The notes: generated from the letters alone by a model not told the origin. A stretch of 48,802 bases of DNA from Verrucomicrobiota bacterium (GCA_020831625.1 JAFIGD010000039.1:1-48802), one strand, 5' to 3'. Counted from the first letter of the stretch, positions 8,018 through 16,652 are shown. Made by a program: numbers and translations.

Positions 8018-8422
8018 TCAGGCCTCCGCGAAGTGGGTGTTGAGGTAGTGGACGGCGCTTTCCAGATCCGGAAGGATTTTGGTGCAGTAGCGCACCATCC
8101 AGGGGCTGCAGTCCTGAAACGAGAAGGGGCTGAAGCCGATGACGAATTTTCCGAGGTCGTGGGCGGCGTAAAAGACTTCCATGGAGGTGCCGATGGAGGC
8201 TTTGTTGTAGTTGACGAGGAGGATGTCGGCGTCGCGGACATCCTGGAGGTCGAACTCGACGATTTCGTTGGCGCTGTCGACCTCGCGGTCTTTGAAATTA
8301 CGGCGCATGGGATCGAGCAGCCGGAACTTCGGGGAGAGTTTGGTTTTGGCGGACTCGCGCCATTCGCGGGCGGTGCCGAGATGTTCGTCCATAATTGGAC
8401 CACTGAGATAGATTGTTTTCAT
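8018..8422 (-). CDS. Nucleoside 2-deoxyribosyltransferase-like protein
   Basis: A 134-residue protein starting MKTIYLSGPI, with the family's N-terminal YLSGPI strand, DVRDADILLV at 61-70 and GTSMEVFYAAHDLGK at 78-92. In deoxyribosyltransferases the glutamate of the 'GTxxE' element is the nucleophile, here E82. Enzymes of this family exchange bases between deoxynucleosides, hydrolyse nucleotides or sense modified nucleotides. The role here is not determined. I chose ATG 8422 because the conserved strand starts two residues later, although an in-frame ATG at 8500 exists. Neither has a clear ribosome site. It is first in the operon with an XRE regulator and a SrkA-like kinase. Confidence 0.8.
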   Translation of the reverse strand: MKTIYLSGPIMDEHLGTAREWRESAKTKLSPKFRLLDPMRRNFKDREVDSANEIVEFDLQDVRDADILLVNYNKASIGTSMEVFYAAHDLGKFVIGFSPFSFQDCSPWMVRYCTKILPDLESAVHYLNTHFAEA

Positions 8423-8531
8423 GGGATTTTGAGGGGAAGGTTCGTTTAAAGACTTCACCCCTGAACGGTTTCCGTAAAAATTCAAGCCTGCACCGCTCAT
8501 TGCTGAAATTTAACAATCTTTTCCCTGACTT

Positions 8532-8560
8532 TTGATTCAGAATCTGCATGATGGTATCGG
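8532..8560 (+). promoter_or_regulatory. Possible sigma70-type promoter of glgC
   Basis: TTGATT at 8532-8537 and TATCGG at 8555-8560 are separated by 17 bp, 27 nt before the glgC ATG. An AGGAG ribosome site at 8577-8581 lies between. The match is moderate. Confidence 0.35.
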
Positions 8561-8586
8561 TATGAAGCCTTAACCCAGGAGTTTTT

Positions 8587-9819
8587 ATGAATGTGATCGG
8601 TGTGATTCTCGGTGGTGGAGCAGGAACGCGTTTGCAACCTTTGACGAGTGAGCGTTCGAAGCCGGCGGTACCGATTGCGGGGAAATACCGTCTGGTGGAT
8701 GTACCCATCAGTAATTGCATCAACAATGACATTAAGCGTATTTACGTGCTGACGCAGTTCAACAGTGAGTCGTTGCACCGTCATATCCAGACGACCTACC
8801 GCTTTGATTCGTTTTCGCAGAGTTTTGTGCGGATTCTGGCGGCGCAGCAGACCCCGGAGGGGGATGCGTGGTATAACGGCACGGCGGACGCGGTTCGTAA
8901 AACGCTGAGCCACTACAAGGAAGACCAGGCGGATTACGTGGTGATTCTGAGCGGAGATCAGCTGTATTCGATGGACTTTAAAAAGATGCTGGAGGATCAT
9001 GTGGAGCGGGGCGCGGAAGTGACCATCGCCACCAAGCCCACCGACCGGCGGGACGCGGGTTCCCTGGGTATTTTGCAGGTGGATGAACAGTCCAGGATTA
9101 TCAATTTCGTTGAAAAGCCCGGCGACACGCCGGAATTGACGGCGTTAAAGGCTCCGTTTTATGAAGAGGAGCGGTATCTGGCCAGTATGGGAATCTATAT
9201 TTTCAATACCGAGGTGTTGAAGCGGCTGCTGGACGGAAACGACCAGGATTTCGGCAAGGAAGTGATCCCGAAAGCGATTCACAACACCAAAGTGTACTCG
9301 CATATTTATGAGGGCTACTGGCGGGACATCGGAACGATTCGCAATTTCTGGGAGAGCAGCCTGCAACTGACCGATGATGTGCCGGAGTTCAATCTGTATG
9401 ATGTGGAGAGCCGTCTGTACACCCGGATGCGCTTCCTGCCGCCTTCGAAGGTTCTGGGCTGTGTGGTGAACCACTGTTTGTTGAGCGAAGGCTGTATTCT
9501 GTCCGGCCGCGAAGTGACGCGCAGCATTATCGGGGTCCGCGGGGTGATCGGGCAGGGAACGGTGATGCGGAACACGGTGATGATGGGGGCGGATTATTAC
9601 GAGGAAGAACAGAAAGACGAGACCTCCGGGGTGCGTCTGGGCATCGGCCGGGACTGCTACATTGAAGACGCGATTATTGATAAAAACGCGCGGATCGGCG
9701 ACCGGGTGGTGGTGAGTCCCAAAGAGAAAAAAGACGGGGTGTATGCAAATTACACCGTCAGTGACGGGGTGATCGTGGTGCCGAAAGGCGCGGTGATTCC
9801 GCCGGATACGGTCTTGTAA
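8587..9819 (+). CDS. glgC: Glucose-1-phosphate adenylyltransferase
   Basis: A 410-residue protein. It makes ADP-glucose from ATP and glucose 1-phosphate, the committed step of bacterial glycogen synthesis. The nucleotidyltransferase signature GGGAGTRLQPLTSERSKPAV lies at residues 8-27, followed by VPISNCINNDIKRIYVLTQF. The YYEEEQKDE...GIGRDCYIEDAIIDKNARIG region belongs to the C-terminal left-handed beta helix that binds allosteric effectors. The length is normal. An AGGAG ribosome site lies 5 nt before the start. No other glycogen genes are adjacent. It is convergent with the methyltransferase gene, with one base between the two stop codons. Confidence 0.95.
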   Translation: MNVIGVILGGGAGTRLQPLTSERSKPAVPIAGKYRLVDVPISNCINNDIKRIYVLTQFNSESLHRHIQTTYRFDSFSQSFVRILAAQQTPEGDAWYNGTADAVRKTLSHYKEDQADYVVILSGDQLYSMDFKKMLEDHVERGAEVTIATKPTDRRDAGSLGILQVDEQSRIINFVEKPGDTPELTALKAPFYEEERYLASMGIYIFNTEVLKRLLDGNDQDFGKEVIPKAIHNTKVYSHIYEGYWRDIGTIRNFWESSLQLTDDVPEFNLYDVESRLYTRMRFLPPSKVLGCVVNHCLLSEGCILSGREVTRSIIGVRGVIGQGTVMRNTVMMGADYYEEEQKDETSGVRLGIGRDCYIEDAIIDKNARIGDRVVVSPKEKKDGVYANYTVSDGVIVVPKGAVIPPDTVL

Positions 9820-9820
9820 A

Positions 9821-11014
9821 TTAATCGTGATTCAGGAGGTTTTCCAAACACTGCGAGCTGATGCCGTAAAAGGCTTTCAGTTCGTTTATTTTTTGGAGGG
9901 CCTCGGCTTTTTTTGCGGGGATGTTTTTTCCGCGGACGGCCAGAATCATTTTGTTTTTGGCGGTGTGCTCCAGGGAGATGAATTCGAAGAGTTTGGTTTC
10001 GTAGCCTTGGGATTCGAGGAGGAGAACGCGGAGGCTGTCGGTGATCATATCCGCCTCCTGTCCGAGTTGAATGCCGAAGCGGAGGACGGGCTCGAGGACG
10101 GGGGGGGGGGTGATTTGCGGCCGGATTTCTTTGTGGCAGCAGGGGGCGCAGATGATAAAATCGGCGTTGGCCTGAATGCCGGCGAAGATGGCGAGGTCGG
10201 TGGCGGTGTCGCAGGCATGGAGGGCGATGATGCCGTTGATCGGCGTTTCGCTGATGAAATGTTGAATATCGCCGGCGGCGAAGGCGAGGCCATCGTACTG
10301 GATCGCGCGGGCGGTGTGGTTGGCCTCGGTCACGAGGTGTTCGCGGAGTTCGACGCCGGTGACGCGGGCCCGGTCGCCGATCTGCTTGCGGAGCTGATCG
10401 TAGAGGGCGAACGTGAGGAGTCCGCGTCCGCAGCCGAAGTCGACGACATGGACGGGTTGGCCGGTGTCGGGAAGGGTTTCGAGCGGTTTTTGGAGGATTT
10501 CAGCGAATTTGTTGATCTGCTTCCATTTCCGGGACATGGAGGGAAGCACCTGTTGCGCGGCATCGGTGACGCCCAGGGGTTGAAGCCAGGGGGCGGAGGG
10601 GGCGGTGAGGTACTGTTTGGCGCGGTCGTGTTCCGCTGCGGGCGCGGGTGCCGGTGCGGTGGCGGCGGTGCGGCGCAACATGGGACGGCCTTTTTTGCTG
10701 AAGTCGAGCTGGAGGGTTCCGGTGTCGAGAAAAAGGTGTGCACTGCGGAAAGGGGTGTTGAGAAGGCCGGCAATTTCCCGGAGGCCCGCTTCGTGCGTGA
10801 GGTTCCGGGTTTCATCACGGGTGGCGAAGCGGGTGACAAAGGTGAGGGTTTGCTTTCCTTTGAGCTGAATGGGGCGTACGCGGATTTGTTGAGGGGCGTC
10901 GGGCGTGTCCGGGGTGTTCCGGGGGCGGCTGAGGACGAGTTTTTGGAAATGACCGTGTTGAAGCGCCTCCGCGAGGGCTGAGACCCAGGTTTCCTCGGAG
11001 CCGGGAGGGGTCAT
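9821..11014 (-). CDS. Class I SAM-dependent methyltransferase (Methyltransf_32/GSTCD-like)
   Basis: A 397-residue protein in two parts. Residues 1-110 form a small domain of unknown role (FQKLVLSRPRN..., TLTFVTRFATRDETRNL). From about 155 a methyltransferase domain starts at MSRKWKQINKFAEIL. The SAM motif DFGCGRG is at 192-198, VTGVELRE is motif II, and FIICAPCCHKEIRPQ at 287-301 carries a CCHKE motif found in a group of RNA/unknown methyltransferases. The substrate is unknown. Its start overlaps the stop of the upstream glycosyltransferase by 4 bp, so the pair is co-translated, although no functional link is known. Confidence 0.85.
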   Translation of the reverse strand: MTPPGSEETWVSALAEALQHGHFQKLVLSRPRNTPDTPDAPQQIRVRPIQLKGKQTLTFVTRFATRDETRNLTHEAGLREIAGLLNTPFRSAHLFLDTGTLQLDFSKKGRPMLRRTAATAPAPAPAAEHDRAKQYLTAPSAPWLQPLGVTDAAQQVLPSMSRKWKQINKFAEILQKPLETLPDTGQPVHVVDFGCGRGLLTFALYDQLRKQIGDRARVTGVELREHLVTEANHTARAIQYDGLAFAAGDIQHFISETPINGIIALHACDTATDLAIFAGIQANADFIICAPCCHKEIRPQITPPPVLEPVLRFGIQLGQEADMITDSLRVLLLESQGYETKLFEFISLEHTAKNKMILAVRGKNIPAKKAEALQKINELKAFYGISSQCLENLLNHD

Positions 11015-11730
11015 GGGGTGGCTTCGGGTTTCAGGCGGACCTGGACATACCGGGAGCGCAGCCAGCGCATGGCGAAGAGATCGCGCACGGTTTTTTTGAG
11101 GCGGCCCCAGTTGGTGTATTTGCTGGCGCCGGCGGCCCGGGGGCGGTGGTTGACGGGCATTTGGAGGATTTTTGCGCCCTGCATGCGGAAGAGGGATCCG
11201 AAAAAGCGGTGCATGCCGTTCCAGGGCATGAGTTCATCGGTCAGAGACTTGCGGAAAATTTTGACTGCGCAGCCGGTGTCGGTGATGTCCTCTTTGAGGA
11301 TGAGATTGCGGACGGCGTTGGCGAATTTGCTGCCGTAGCGTTTGGACCAGGTGTCCTTGCGCTTGGCGCGGAACCCGAAGACGGCGTCGGCGTCGGCGCG
11401 GGCTGCCCAGAGTTTGGGAAGATCGGCGGGGTCGTTTTGGCCGTCGGCGTCGAGGGTGGCGATCCATTCGGACCGGGCCTGACGGAATCCCATCCAGAGG
11501 GCTCCGCTTTGCCCGACGTTGTTTTCGAGGGAGATCAGGCGGATGGCGGGAAAGATTTTGGCGGCTTCAAGAATGCGCGCGGGGGTGTCGTCGGTGGAGC
11601 CGTCATCGACGGCCAGAATTTCCCAGTCGCCGGGGAAGGTTTGGTCCATCACTCCGCCGACTTCCAGAAGCACGGGCACAATGGCTTCGGATTCGTTGAA
11701 GACGGGCAGCAGGACGGACAGAGTCGGCAT
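11011..11730 (-). CDS. Family 2 glycosyltransferase, dolichyl-phosphate mannose synthase-like
   Basis: A 239-residue protein starting MPTLSVLLPVFNES, a GT-A fold enzyme. D42-D43 lie in ILAVDDGSTDDT. The metal/nucleotide-binding DxD is in ATLDADGQND (94-96). The DTGCAVKIFRKS and NHRPRAAGASKYTNWGR segments are typical of polyprenyl-phosphate sugar synthases and ArnC-like enzymes. It has no obvious C-terminal membrane hairpin, so it is probably soluble or peripheral. I start it at ATG 11730. The TTG at 11751 would add only residues encoded by the rpmG terminator. Because that terminator ends just upstream, expression may depend on read-through. Confidence 0.85.
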   Translation of the reverse strand: MPTLSVLLPVFNESEAIVPVLLEVGGVMDQTFPGDWEILAVDDGSTDDTPARILEAAKIFPAIRLISLENNVGQSGALWMGFRQARSEWIATLDADGQNDPADLPKLWAARADADAVFGFRAKRKDTWSKRYGSKFANAVRNLILKEDITDTGCAVKIFRKSLTDELMPWNGMHRFFGSLFRMQGAKILQMPVNHRPRAAGASKYTNWGRLKKTVRDLFAMRWLRSRYVQVRLKPEATP

Positions 11731-11734
11731 GGGC

Positions 11735-11760
11735 GAAAAAAACCGTCGCAAGGCGACGGT
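11735..11760 (-). terminator. Intrinsic terminator of rpmB-rpmG
   Basis: On the minus strand ACCGTCGC-CTT-GCGACGGT forms an 8-bp stem with a 3-nt loop followed by seven T residues. It lies 25 bp after the rpmG stop and directly before the glycosyltransferase start. Confidence 0.85.
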
Positions 11761-11784
11761 TTGGAAGGCGGTTGTCCCTGAAGC

Positions 11785-11943
11785 TTACTTGATTTTGGCT
11801 TCGCGGTAGGGCACGTGCTTGCGGGCGACAGGATCGAATTTTTTGGTTTCGAGCTTCTCGGGTTTGGTCCGCTGATTTTTGGTCATGGTGTAAAAATGAC
11901 CGGTTCCGGCGGTGGAAACGAGTTTGATGAGATCGCGGGGCAT
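11785..11943 (-). CDS. rpmG: 50S ribosomal protein L33 (bL33)
   Basis: A 52-residue protein, [20 protein letters not shown]..., ending [11 protein letters not shown]. The [18 protein letters not shown] and [15 protein letters not shown] segments are diagnostic of bL33. It lacks the CxxC pairs of the zinc-binding form. A strong AGGAG ribosome site lies about 9 nt upstream, and the gene follows rpmB by 40 bp in the same direction. It is followed by a good intrinsic terminator. Confidence 0.95.
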   Translation of the reverse strand: MPRDLIKLVSTAGTGHFYTMTKNQRTKPEKLETKKFDPVARKHVPYREAKIK

Positions 11944-11983
11944 GGGGGAATTCTCCTGAGGAGTCAGTTAAAGGGGGGTGGAA

Positions 11984-12235
11984 TTAGACGAGGAAGTCTT
12001 CTTTGCGGGGGTTGTCAAACTTGCCGGCTTTGAGGTCGGACACTTTGACCCACATGGTGCGGACGGTGCCGTCGGAAAAACGGATTTTCCGGCGCTGGGC
12101 GTTGGTTTTAAAGGTGCGTTTGCTGATGCCGGTGGTGTGCAGGCCGATGCCGCCGCTCTTTTTGGGCAGACCTTTGCGGGTGATTTTATTGCCGCGCGTG
12201 GTTTTCTTGGCGCCGCGGGTGTTTAATTTAGCCAT
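11984..12235 (-). CDS. rpmB: 50S ribosomal protein L28 (bL28)
   Basis: An 83-residue protein starting MAKLNTRGAKKTTRGNKITR, with the bL28 features GIGLHTTGISKRTFKTNAQR and IRFSDGTVRTMWVKVSDLKA. I start it at ATG 12235, which has a CAGGAG ribosome site. The frame continues upstream without homology. It is first of the rpmB-rpmG pair and divergent from lptD. The 172-bp gap between the two starts must carry both promoters. Confidence 0.95.
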   Translation of the reverse strand: MAKLNTRGAKKTTRGNKITRKGLPKKSGGIGLHTTGISKRTFKTNAQRRKIRFSDGTVRTMWVKVSDLKAGKFDNPRKEDFLV

Positions 12236-12407
12236 GGGAAACTCCTGAAAAAAATCGTCTGGGTAAGATTCCGAACATCGGAAAAGGAGCGGAATGATTA
12301 GCGGTGAAATCGGGGCATGGCAAGTGGAATCTCGAAAAAAAATCCGCATGCGCCGGGGGTGAAAGCTTGCTTTCTTTCTCTGAAATCGGTTGATAGGGAC
12401 TTACCTT

Positions 12408-14654
12408 ATGAAAACCCTCCCTTCTTTTTCCTCCGCAGTGCTGTTTTTGTGTTTTTTGACGGGGATTCTCCCCACGGGTTCGGCTCAACTCTCGTTGGAC
12501 CGGCGCGGCAATTTGGATGTCCAGGCGGATTCGCTGGATTTTGACGCGGCCACCAACACGGTGACCGCCCGGGGCAACGTGGAGCTGCGCAAGGGGCGTC
12601 AAAGCCTTCGGGCGGATATGATCCGGTACCATGTGCAAACCGAGCAGGCCCGGGCCCGCGGGAATGTGGTGTTTGTGAACGACGGGCAAATTTGGGAGGG
12701 GGAGGAACTCAATTACAATTTCATCACCGGGGCGGGGGATTTCCCGAGTTTGCTGCTGACGTTTAATCCGTTCCGGATCCGGGCGGAGGAGGCGGAGCGG
12801 AAAAGTCCGATTCATATGCAGATGAACGGGGTGGTGCTGACGACCTGCGACGACATCGAGAATCCCGAGTTCGCGATTCGGGCCTCGCGCGTGGATGTGT
12901 ATGAAGACGAGGTGTTTGCGTTGCGGAACGCGGTTTTTTACCTGCGCGGCGTGCCGTTTTTTTATCTTCCGAGGTTGTCGCTGGACCAGCAGCGGCAGGC
13001 GACCAACATCGATGTGGTCCCCGGATACGGGTCACGGGACGGGTTTTATCTGCTGACCGGATATAACCGTTACCCGAGCGAGGGGTACCGCACCAAAACC
13101 CATGTGGATTTGCGTTCGGAGCGGGGAATTGCGGTCGGGCAGGACTTTTTCTGGTACGATCCGGCGGAGGACCGGGATTTCACCCGAATCCGGGGGTACT
13201 ACGCAAACGATCAGCGTCCGTATCGGAACAGCAACGAGGAGGAGCGTCTGCGGGCTCAGGGTATTGAGCTGGATGAAAACCGGTACCGGGTGGATTTGTT
13301 TCATCGCAGCGATTTCTCCGCCAACGACAATCTTCGGGTGCGCGCGGCGTATTTGAGTGACGCCCGGGTGGTCCAGGATTTTTTCCGCTCCGAGTTCCGC
13401 AATGAGCCGGTGCCGGAAACCCGGGCGACGTATTCCGTGAACGGAACCCGGTGGATGGCCAGTGTCGAGGCCCTGCGTCAGTTGAACGAGGATGAATTCG
13501 AGAGTGTGAACCGGATGCCGGAGGCCCGGTTTCTGTTTCCGCTGGCGGCGGTGGGCGATTTGGGTTTCATGGTGGAAAGCGAATCCAGCGCGGGGTATCT
13601 GGAACGGACCTTTTCCCGTTTTCAGCGGGAAAACCGGAACCGCGAGGGTTATGACGCTTTCCGGGCCCATACGGAAAACCGTCTGTATTTTCCGTTTCAA
13701 GTGGACGGCTGGTTGAACATCATCCCCCGGGCCGGACTGGCCTACACGTATTACAGCGAGACCCTCCGGCAGGAGTCGGTGGTGACCACCGAGAGTTTTA
13801 CCGATCCGGAGACCGGGGTGATCACCAGCAGTTTTGAGACAAATCAGGTTCTGCGCGCCTCTTCGGCGGACAGTCGCATTCTTCCGGAAATCGGAGTGGA
13901 GAGTTCGTTTAAAGCCTATGGTATTATGCATGAAGGGCCCACCGGGCTCGGGACGGGCCTGCGCCACGTGGTGGAGCCTTTTACGAATTACACGTTTATT
14001 CCAGAACCGGATTTGACCCCGGACCGGATTTATCAGTTTGATGAAATTGACCGGCTGGGCGAGCGGCACGATATTCGCTTCGGGGTGCGGAACAAATTTC
14101 AGACCCGGCGCCCGCAGCCAAACAATCCGGCGTTTATTCATGACCTGGCCAATATTTCTGTCAGCACGCGATATGATCTCCGCAGCGATGCCGATCCCAA
14201 TCTGGGCAATGTGTTGATCGACACGGAATTGAGGCTGGTGGATTGGCTGTATGTCCGGTTTGATACCGAATTCAACACCGACAGTTCTGAGTTTGAGACG
14301 TTTAATACGGAATTACGGCTTGTGGATCCGGCCACGCGCAGTTCGCTGGGGCTGGACCAGCGTTATCGGTCGGACGCGCTGCACACGCTGCAGTTGAGTT
14401 ATGACGTGAACCCCCAGGCGCGCTTCGGCGTGCGGGGCTATACCCGGTTCGAATTGGAAAACGACGGGTTTGAGGAGCAGGAAATCATGCTCCGGTGGGA
14501 GACGGACTGTGTCGGGTACGGCCTGGGGCTGCTGTGGATTAAAGGGGATGAAGGACTTGACGGACCCGATGGAGACGACGAGTATAGAGTCTGGGTTCAA
14601 TTTTGGCTGACCGCGTTTCCGCAGGCGGTTTTGGATACCGGGAGCAGGCGCTGA
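12408..14654 (+). CDS. lptD: LPS-assembly outer membrane protein LptD
   Basis: A 748-residue protein starting MKTLPSFSSAVLFLCFLTGI with a signal peptide ending near TGSA. An OstA/LptA-like N-terminal jelly roll follows (DVQADSLDFDAATNTVTARG, ELRKGRQSLRADMIRYHVQT), then a long beta-barrel region rich in alternating aromatic strands (GYNRYPSEGYRTKTHVDLRS). LptD inserts lipopolysaccharide into the outer leaflet, so the organism has a Gram-negative envelope. ATG 12408 directly precedes the signal peptide. The frame is also open from TTG 12390. A GspG-type pseudopilin starts 1 bp after the stop. No lptE or surA is adjacent. Confidence 0.9.
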   Translation: MKTLPSFSSAVLFLCFLTGILPTGSAQLSLDRRGNLDVQADSLDFDAATNTVTARGNVELRKGRQSLRADMIRYHVQTEQARARGNVVFVNDGQIWEGEELNYNFITGAGDFPSLLLTFNPFRIRAEEAERKSPIHMQMNGVVLTTCDDIENPEFAIRASRVDVYEDEVFALRNAVFYLRGVPFFYLPRLSLDQQRQATNIDVVPGYGSRDGFYLLTGYNRYPSEGYRTKTHVDLRSERGIAVGQDFFWYDPAEDRDFTRIRGYYANDQRPYRNSNEEERLRAQGIELDENRYRVDLFHRSDFSANDNLRVRAAYLSDARVVQDFFRSEFRNEPVPETRATYSVNGTRWMASVEALRQLNEDEFESVNRMPEARFLFPLAAVGDLGFMVESESSAGYLERTFSRFQRENRNREGYDAFRAHTENRLYFPFQVDGWLNIIPRAGLAYTYYSETLRQESVVTTESFTDPETGVITSSFETNQVLRASSADSRILPEIGVESSFKAYGIMHEGPTGLGTGLRHVVEPFTNYTFIPEPDLTPDRIYQFDEIDRLGERHDIRFGVRNKFQTRRPQPNNPAFIHDLANISVSTRYDLRSDADPNLGNVLIDTELRLVDWLYVRFDTEFNTDSSEFETFNTELRLVDPATRSSLGLDQRYRSDALHTLQLSYDVNPQARFGVRGYTRFELENDGFEEQEIMLRWETDCVGYGLGLLWIKGDEGLDGPDGDDEYRVWVQFWLTAFPQAVLDTGSRR

Positions 14655-14655
14655 T

Positions 14656-15081
14656 ATGAAGACATCCAAAGCAGGTTTTTCGTTGATTGAAGTGTTGATC
14701 GCGGTGGTGATCGTCGCGATTATGGGCGGTCTGGTGGCCTTGAATCTGGACACCGACGGTGCCCGGGTCACCCGCACCCGCGCGCAGATGGAGACGCTGG
14801 CGCAGGCCTTGCGTTTATATCAGGCGCAACAGGGGACGCTGCCCACCCAGCAGCAGGGGCTGGAGGCGCTGGTGGAGAAGCCAACGCGTCCTCCGCTTCC
14901 GCCCCGGTATCCCGAGGGCGGCTATCTGGACAGCCGCCGGGTGCCGCTGGACGGCTGGGACCGTCCGTTCATTTATTTGGTTCCCGGCCGCTCGGGCGAA
15001 GCCTTTGAGATCATCAGCTACGGCCGGGACGGCGTGGAAGGCGGAACGGGACATGACGCGGATCTCAGCACCTCCGACTGA
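14656..15081 (+). CDS. gspG: Type II secretion major pseudopilin, GspG-like
   Basis: A 141-residue protein starting MKTSKAGFSLIEVLIAVVIV: prepilin peptidase cleavage after Gly7, methylatable Phe8, Glu at mature +5, then a hydrophobic helix. The GspG globular domain follows: LAQALRLYQAQQGTLPTQQQ, GLEALVEKPT, PLDGWDRPFIYLVPG and FEIISYGRDGVEGG. In this family the late Asp/Gly residues bind calcium. It forms the major subunit of the secretion pseudopilus. It directly follows lptD and overlaps the next pseudopilin gene by 29 bp. The rest of the type II secretion machinery is not in the window. Confidence 0.9.
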   Translation: MKTSKAGFSLIEVLIAVVIVAIMGGLVALNLDTDGARVTRTRAQMETLAQALRLYQAQQGTLPTQQQGLEALVEKPTRPPLPPRYPEGGYLDSRRVPLDGWDRPFIYLVPGRSGEAFEIISYGRDGVEGGTGHDADLSTSD

Positions 15082-15316
15082 GCGGCGGCTCCGGGATCAG
15101 GGGCGGGACGGATTCAGTTTGCTGGAAATTCTGGTCTGTCTGCTGCTGCTGGGGATTCTTGCGGTCGGATTTTCACAGGTGTTTCAGGGCAGTCTCTCGA
15201 TCGGACAGATCCAGGGGGCTGAAGGCAAGCTGATTCGTGACCGCCGCGAGGCGGTGCGGCATCAGTTCGCGGAAGTTGAGGGCGCGGAAGCGGTGATTGA
15301 GCTGTTGGAGGATTAA
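15053..15316 (+). CDS. Small pseudopilin-like protein (GspI/GspH type)
   Basis: An 87-residue protein starting [20 protein letters not shown]. The cleavage motif [18 protein letters not shown] (FSLLE with Glu at mature +5) is followed by a hydrophobic helix and only about 45 further residues with a charged C-terminus. A minor pseudopilin of the same secretion system is the natural reading. It is shorter than ordinary GspI or GspH. The start lies within gspG. It overlaps convergent trmD by 4 bp, so its 3' end is constrained. Confidence 0.75.
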   Translation: MTRISAPPTERRLRDQGRDGFSLLEILVCLLLLGILAVGFSQVFQGSLSIGQIQGAEGKLIRDRREAVRHQFAEVEGAEAVIELLED

Positions 15317-15981
15317 AGCAGGTCCGGGCGGCGGGCCCGGGTGCGCTCCAGGGCCTGTTCTTTTCGCCAGGCGGCGATGGCAGCGTGGTTGCCGGAGAGG
15401 AGCACGGGGGGGACGGACCGGCCGCGGAAGGTTTCGGGGCGGGTGTAGTGGGGGTGATCGAGGAGGCCGCTGCTGAAGCTGTCCTGTTCGGCGGCGCCGG
15501 CGCCGCCGAGCACGCCGGGGAGGAGGCGGACGGTGGCGTCGATGATGACCCCGGCGGCGAGAACGCCGTTGGTGAGCACATAGTCGCCGATGCTGATTTC
15601 CTCATCGACGAGGGCTTCGATCACCCGTTCATCAACGCCTTCGTAGTGGCCGCAGAGGAAAATGAGGTGGGGCTCGCGGGTGAGCCGTTCGGCGGCGCGC
15701 TGATTGAACGCGCGGCCCTGGGGGCTGAGGTATATGACGCGGCTTTCAGGGGTTTTGACGGATTCGACGGCGGCGAAGAGCGGCTCGGGTTTCATGACCA
15801 TGCCTGGACCGCCGCCGAAGGGGCGGTCATCGGTGGTGTGATGCACATCGGTGGTGACGTCTCTGGGATTGATGAAGCGGAAGGCGACCGCCTCCAGCGT
15901 TTGGGCGCGCTTCATCATGGACTGATCCAGAAAGCCGGCGAGCATTTCCGGAAAGAGGGTGATGATATCGATGCGCAGCAT
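15313..15981 (-). CDS. trmD: tRNA (guanine37-N1)-methyltransferase
   Basis: A 222-residue protein starting [20 protein letters not shown]. Trefoil-knot SPOUT signatures are present: [53 protein letters not shown] and the SAM-binding [16 protein letters not shown]. It methylates G37 next to the anticodon and prevents frameshifting. It is third in rpsP-khpA-trmD (12 bp after khpA). The usual rimM gene between rpsP and trmD, and rplS after it, are absent. It is slightly shorter than E. coli TrmD, with a brief C-terminal domain. Confidence 0.95.
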   Translation of the reverse strand: MLRIDIITLFPEMLAGFLDQSMMKRAQTLEAVAFRFINPRDVTTDVHHTTDDRPFGGGPGMVMKPEPLFAAVESVKTPESRVIYLSPQGRAFNQRAAERLTREPHLIFLCGHYEGVDERVIEALVDEEISIGDYVLTNGVLAAGVIIDATVRLLPGVLGGAGAAEQDSFSSGLLDHPHYTRPETFRGRSVPPVLLSGNHAAIAAWRKEQALERTRARRPDLL

Positions 15982-15993
15982 GGCGCGGGGGCC

Positions 15994-16227
15994 CTAGGGT
16001 TCGATGACTTCGACGACCACTTGCCGGTTTTCGCGGTGGGCGAGGGCGTTGAGCAGGGTTCGAATGGCGCTGATGGTTTTCCCGTTTTTTCCGATCAGGG
16101 TGCCGACATCCTCCCGGGCGCAGCGCAATTCAAAGAAGATGGTTTCGTTGCCGTGAATCTCTGAAACTTCAAGAGCCTCGGGGATTTCCACCAAGGCTCT
16201 GAGGATGTGCAGAAGCACGGCTTTCAT
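15994..16227 (-). CDS. khpA: KH-domain RNA-binding protein KhpA
   Basis: A 77-residue protein consisting of a single KH domain. The GxxG RNA-binding loop is in VGTLIGKNGKTISAIRTLLN (residues 41-60), followed by VVVEVIEP. KhpA binds RNA broadly, often with KhpB, and affects cell division and ribosomal expression. It is found between rpsP and trmD in many bacteria, as here (9 bp after rpsP, 12 bp before trmD). The size is normal. Confidence 0.9.
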   Translation of the reverse strand: MKAVLLHILRALVEIPEALEVSEIHGNETIFFELRCAREDVGTLIGKNGKTISAIRTLLNALAHRENRQVVVEVIEP

Positions 16228-16236
16228 GGGGGAGAC

Positions 16237-16572
16237 TTACTCCGCGGCGGCCGCGGCGGCTTCTTCAACCGGAGCGTCTTCCGGGGAAGCGGCCTCTTGG
16301 GCTTTTTCCCCGGCTTTGGGAAGGGTGGTGGCGTGCTCGATGGCGCGGGGAATGAGCGATTTCACGGTGTCGGAGGGAATCGCGCCGACGCTGAGCCAGT
16401 ATTTGTAGCGGTCGTGCTTGAGAACCACGCGTCCGGTGCTGGATTTGGGGTCGTAGGTGCCCAAATACTCAATGGCTTTACCGTCGTGCGGGTTGGCGGA
16501 GTTGATGGCCACGATGCGGTAGAAGGGATTGTTCCGGTTCCCCATGCGTTTTAAGCGAATTCGTACTGACAT
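16237..16572 (-). CDS. rpsP: 30S ribosomal protein S16 (bS16)
   Basis: A 111-residue protein starting MSVRIRLKRMGNRNNPFYRI, with the bS16 pattern VAINSANPHDGKAIEYLGTY and DRYKYWLSVGAIPSDTVKSL. The C-terminus is extended by an Ala/Glu-rich tail (SPEDAPVEEAAAAAAE), common in some phyla. ATG 16572 follows an AGGA ribosome site. The frame stays open further upstream but has no homology there. It is first of rpsP-khpA-trmD. Confidence 0.95.
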   Translation of the reverse strand: MSVRIRLKRMGNRNNPFYRIVAINSANPHDGKAIEYLGTYDPKSSTGRVVLKHDRYKYWLSVGAIPSDTVKSLIPRAIEHATTLPKAGEKAQEAASPEDAPVEEAAAAAAE

Positions 16573-16624
16573 TGTTGTTCCTAAGAGAGTTGAAAAAGGA
16601 CTGAAATTGATGAAAAGAGCGAAA

Positions 16625-16652
16625 CCTATATCGGAATTGACCTCTCTGGCAA
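16625..16652 (-). promoter_or_regulatory. Likely promoter of rpsP-khpA-trmD
   Basis: On the minus strand TTGCCA (16652-16647), a 16-bp spacer and TATAGG (16630-16625) lie about 53 nt before the rpsP ATG, in the gap after the epimerase gene. Confidence 0.45.

Noticed and set aside
6830-8449. A 539-codon plus-strand frame opposite the kinase/XRE/transferase genes
   Set aside because: It spans three recognised minus-strand genes and has only compositional bias. No motif or ribosome site.
13032-14141. A 369-codon minus-strand frame opposite lptD
   Set aside because: Shadow frame. The plus strand encodes a coherent LptD barrel.
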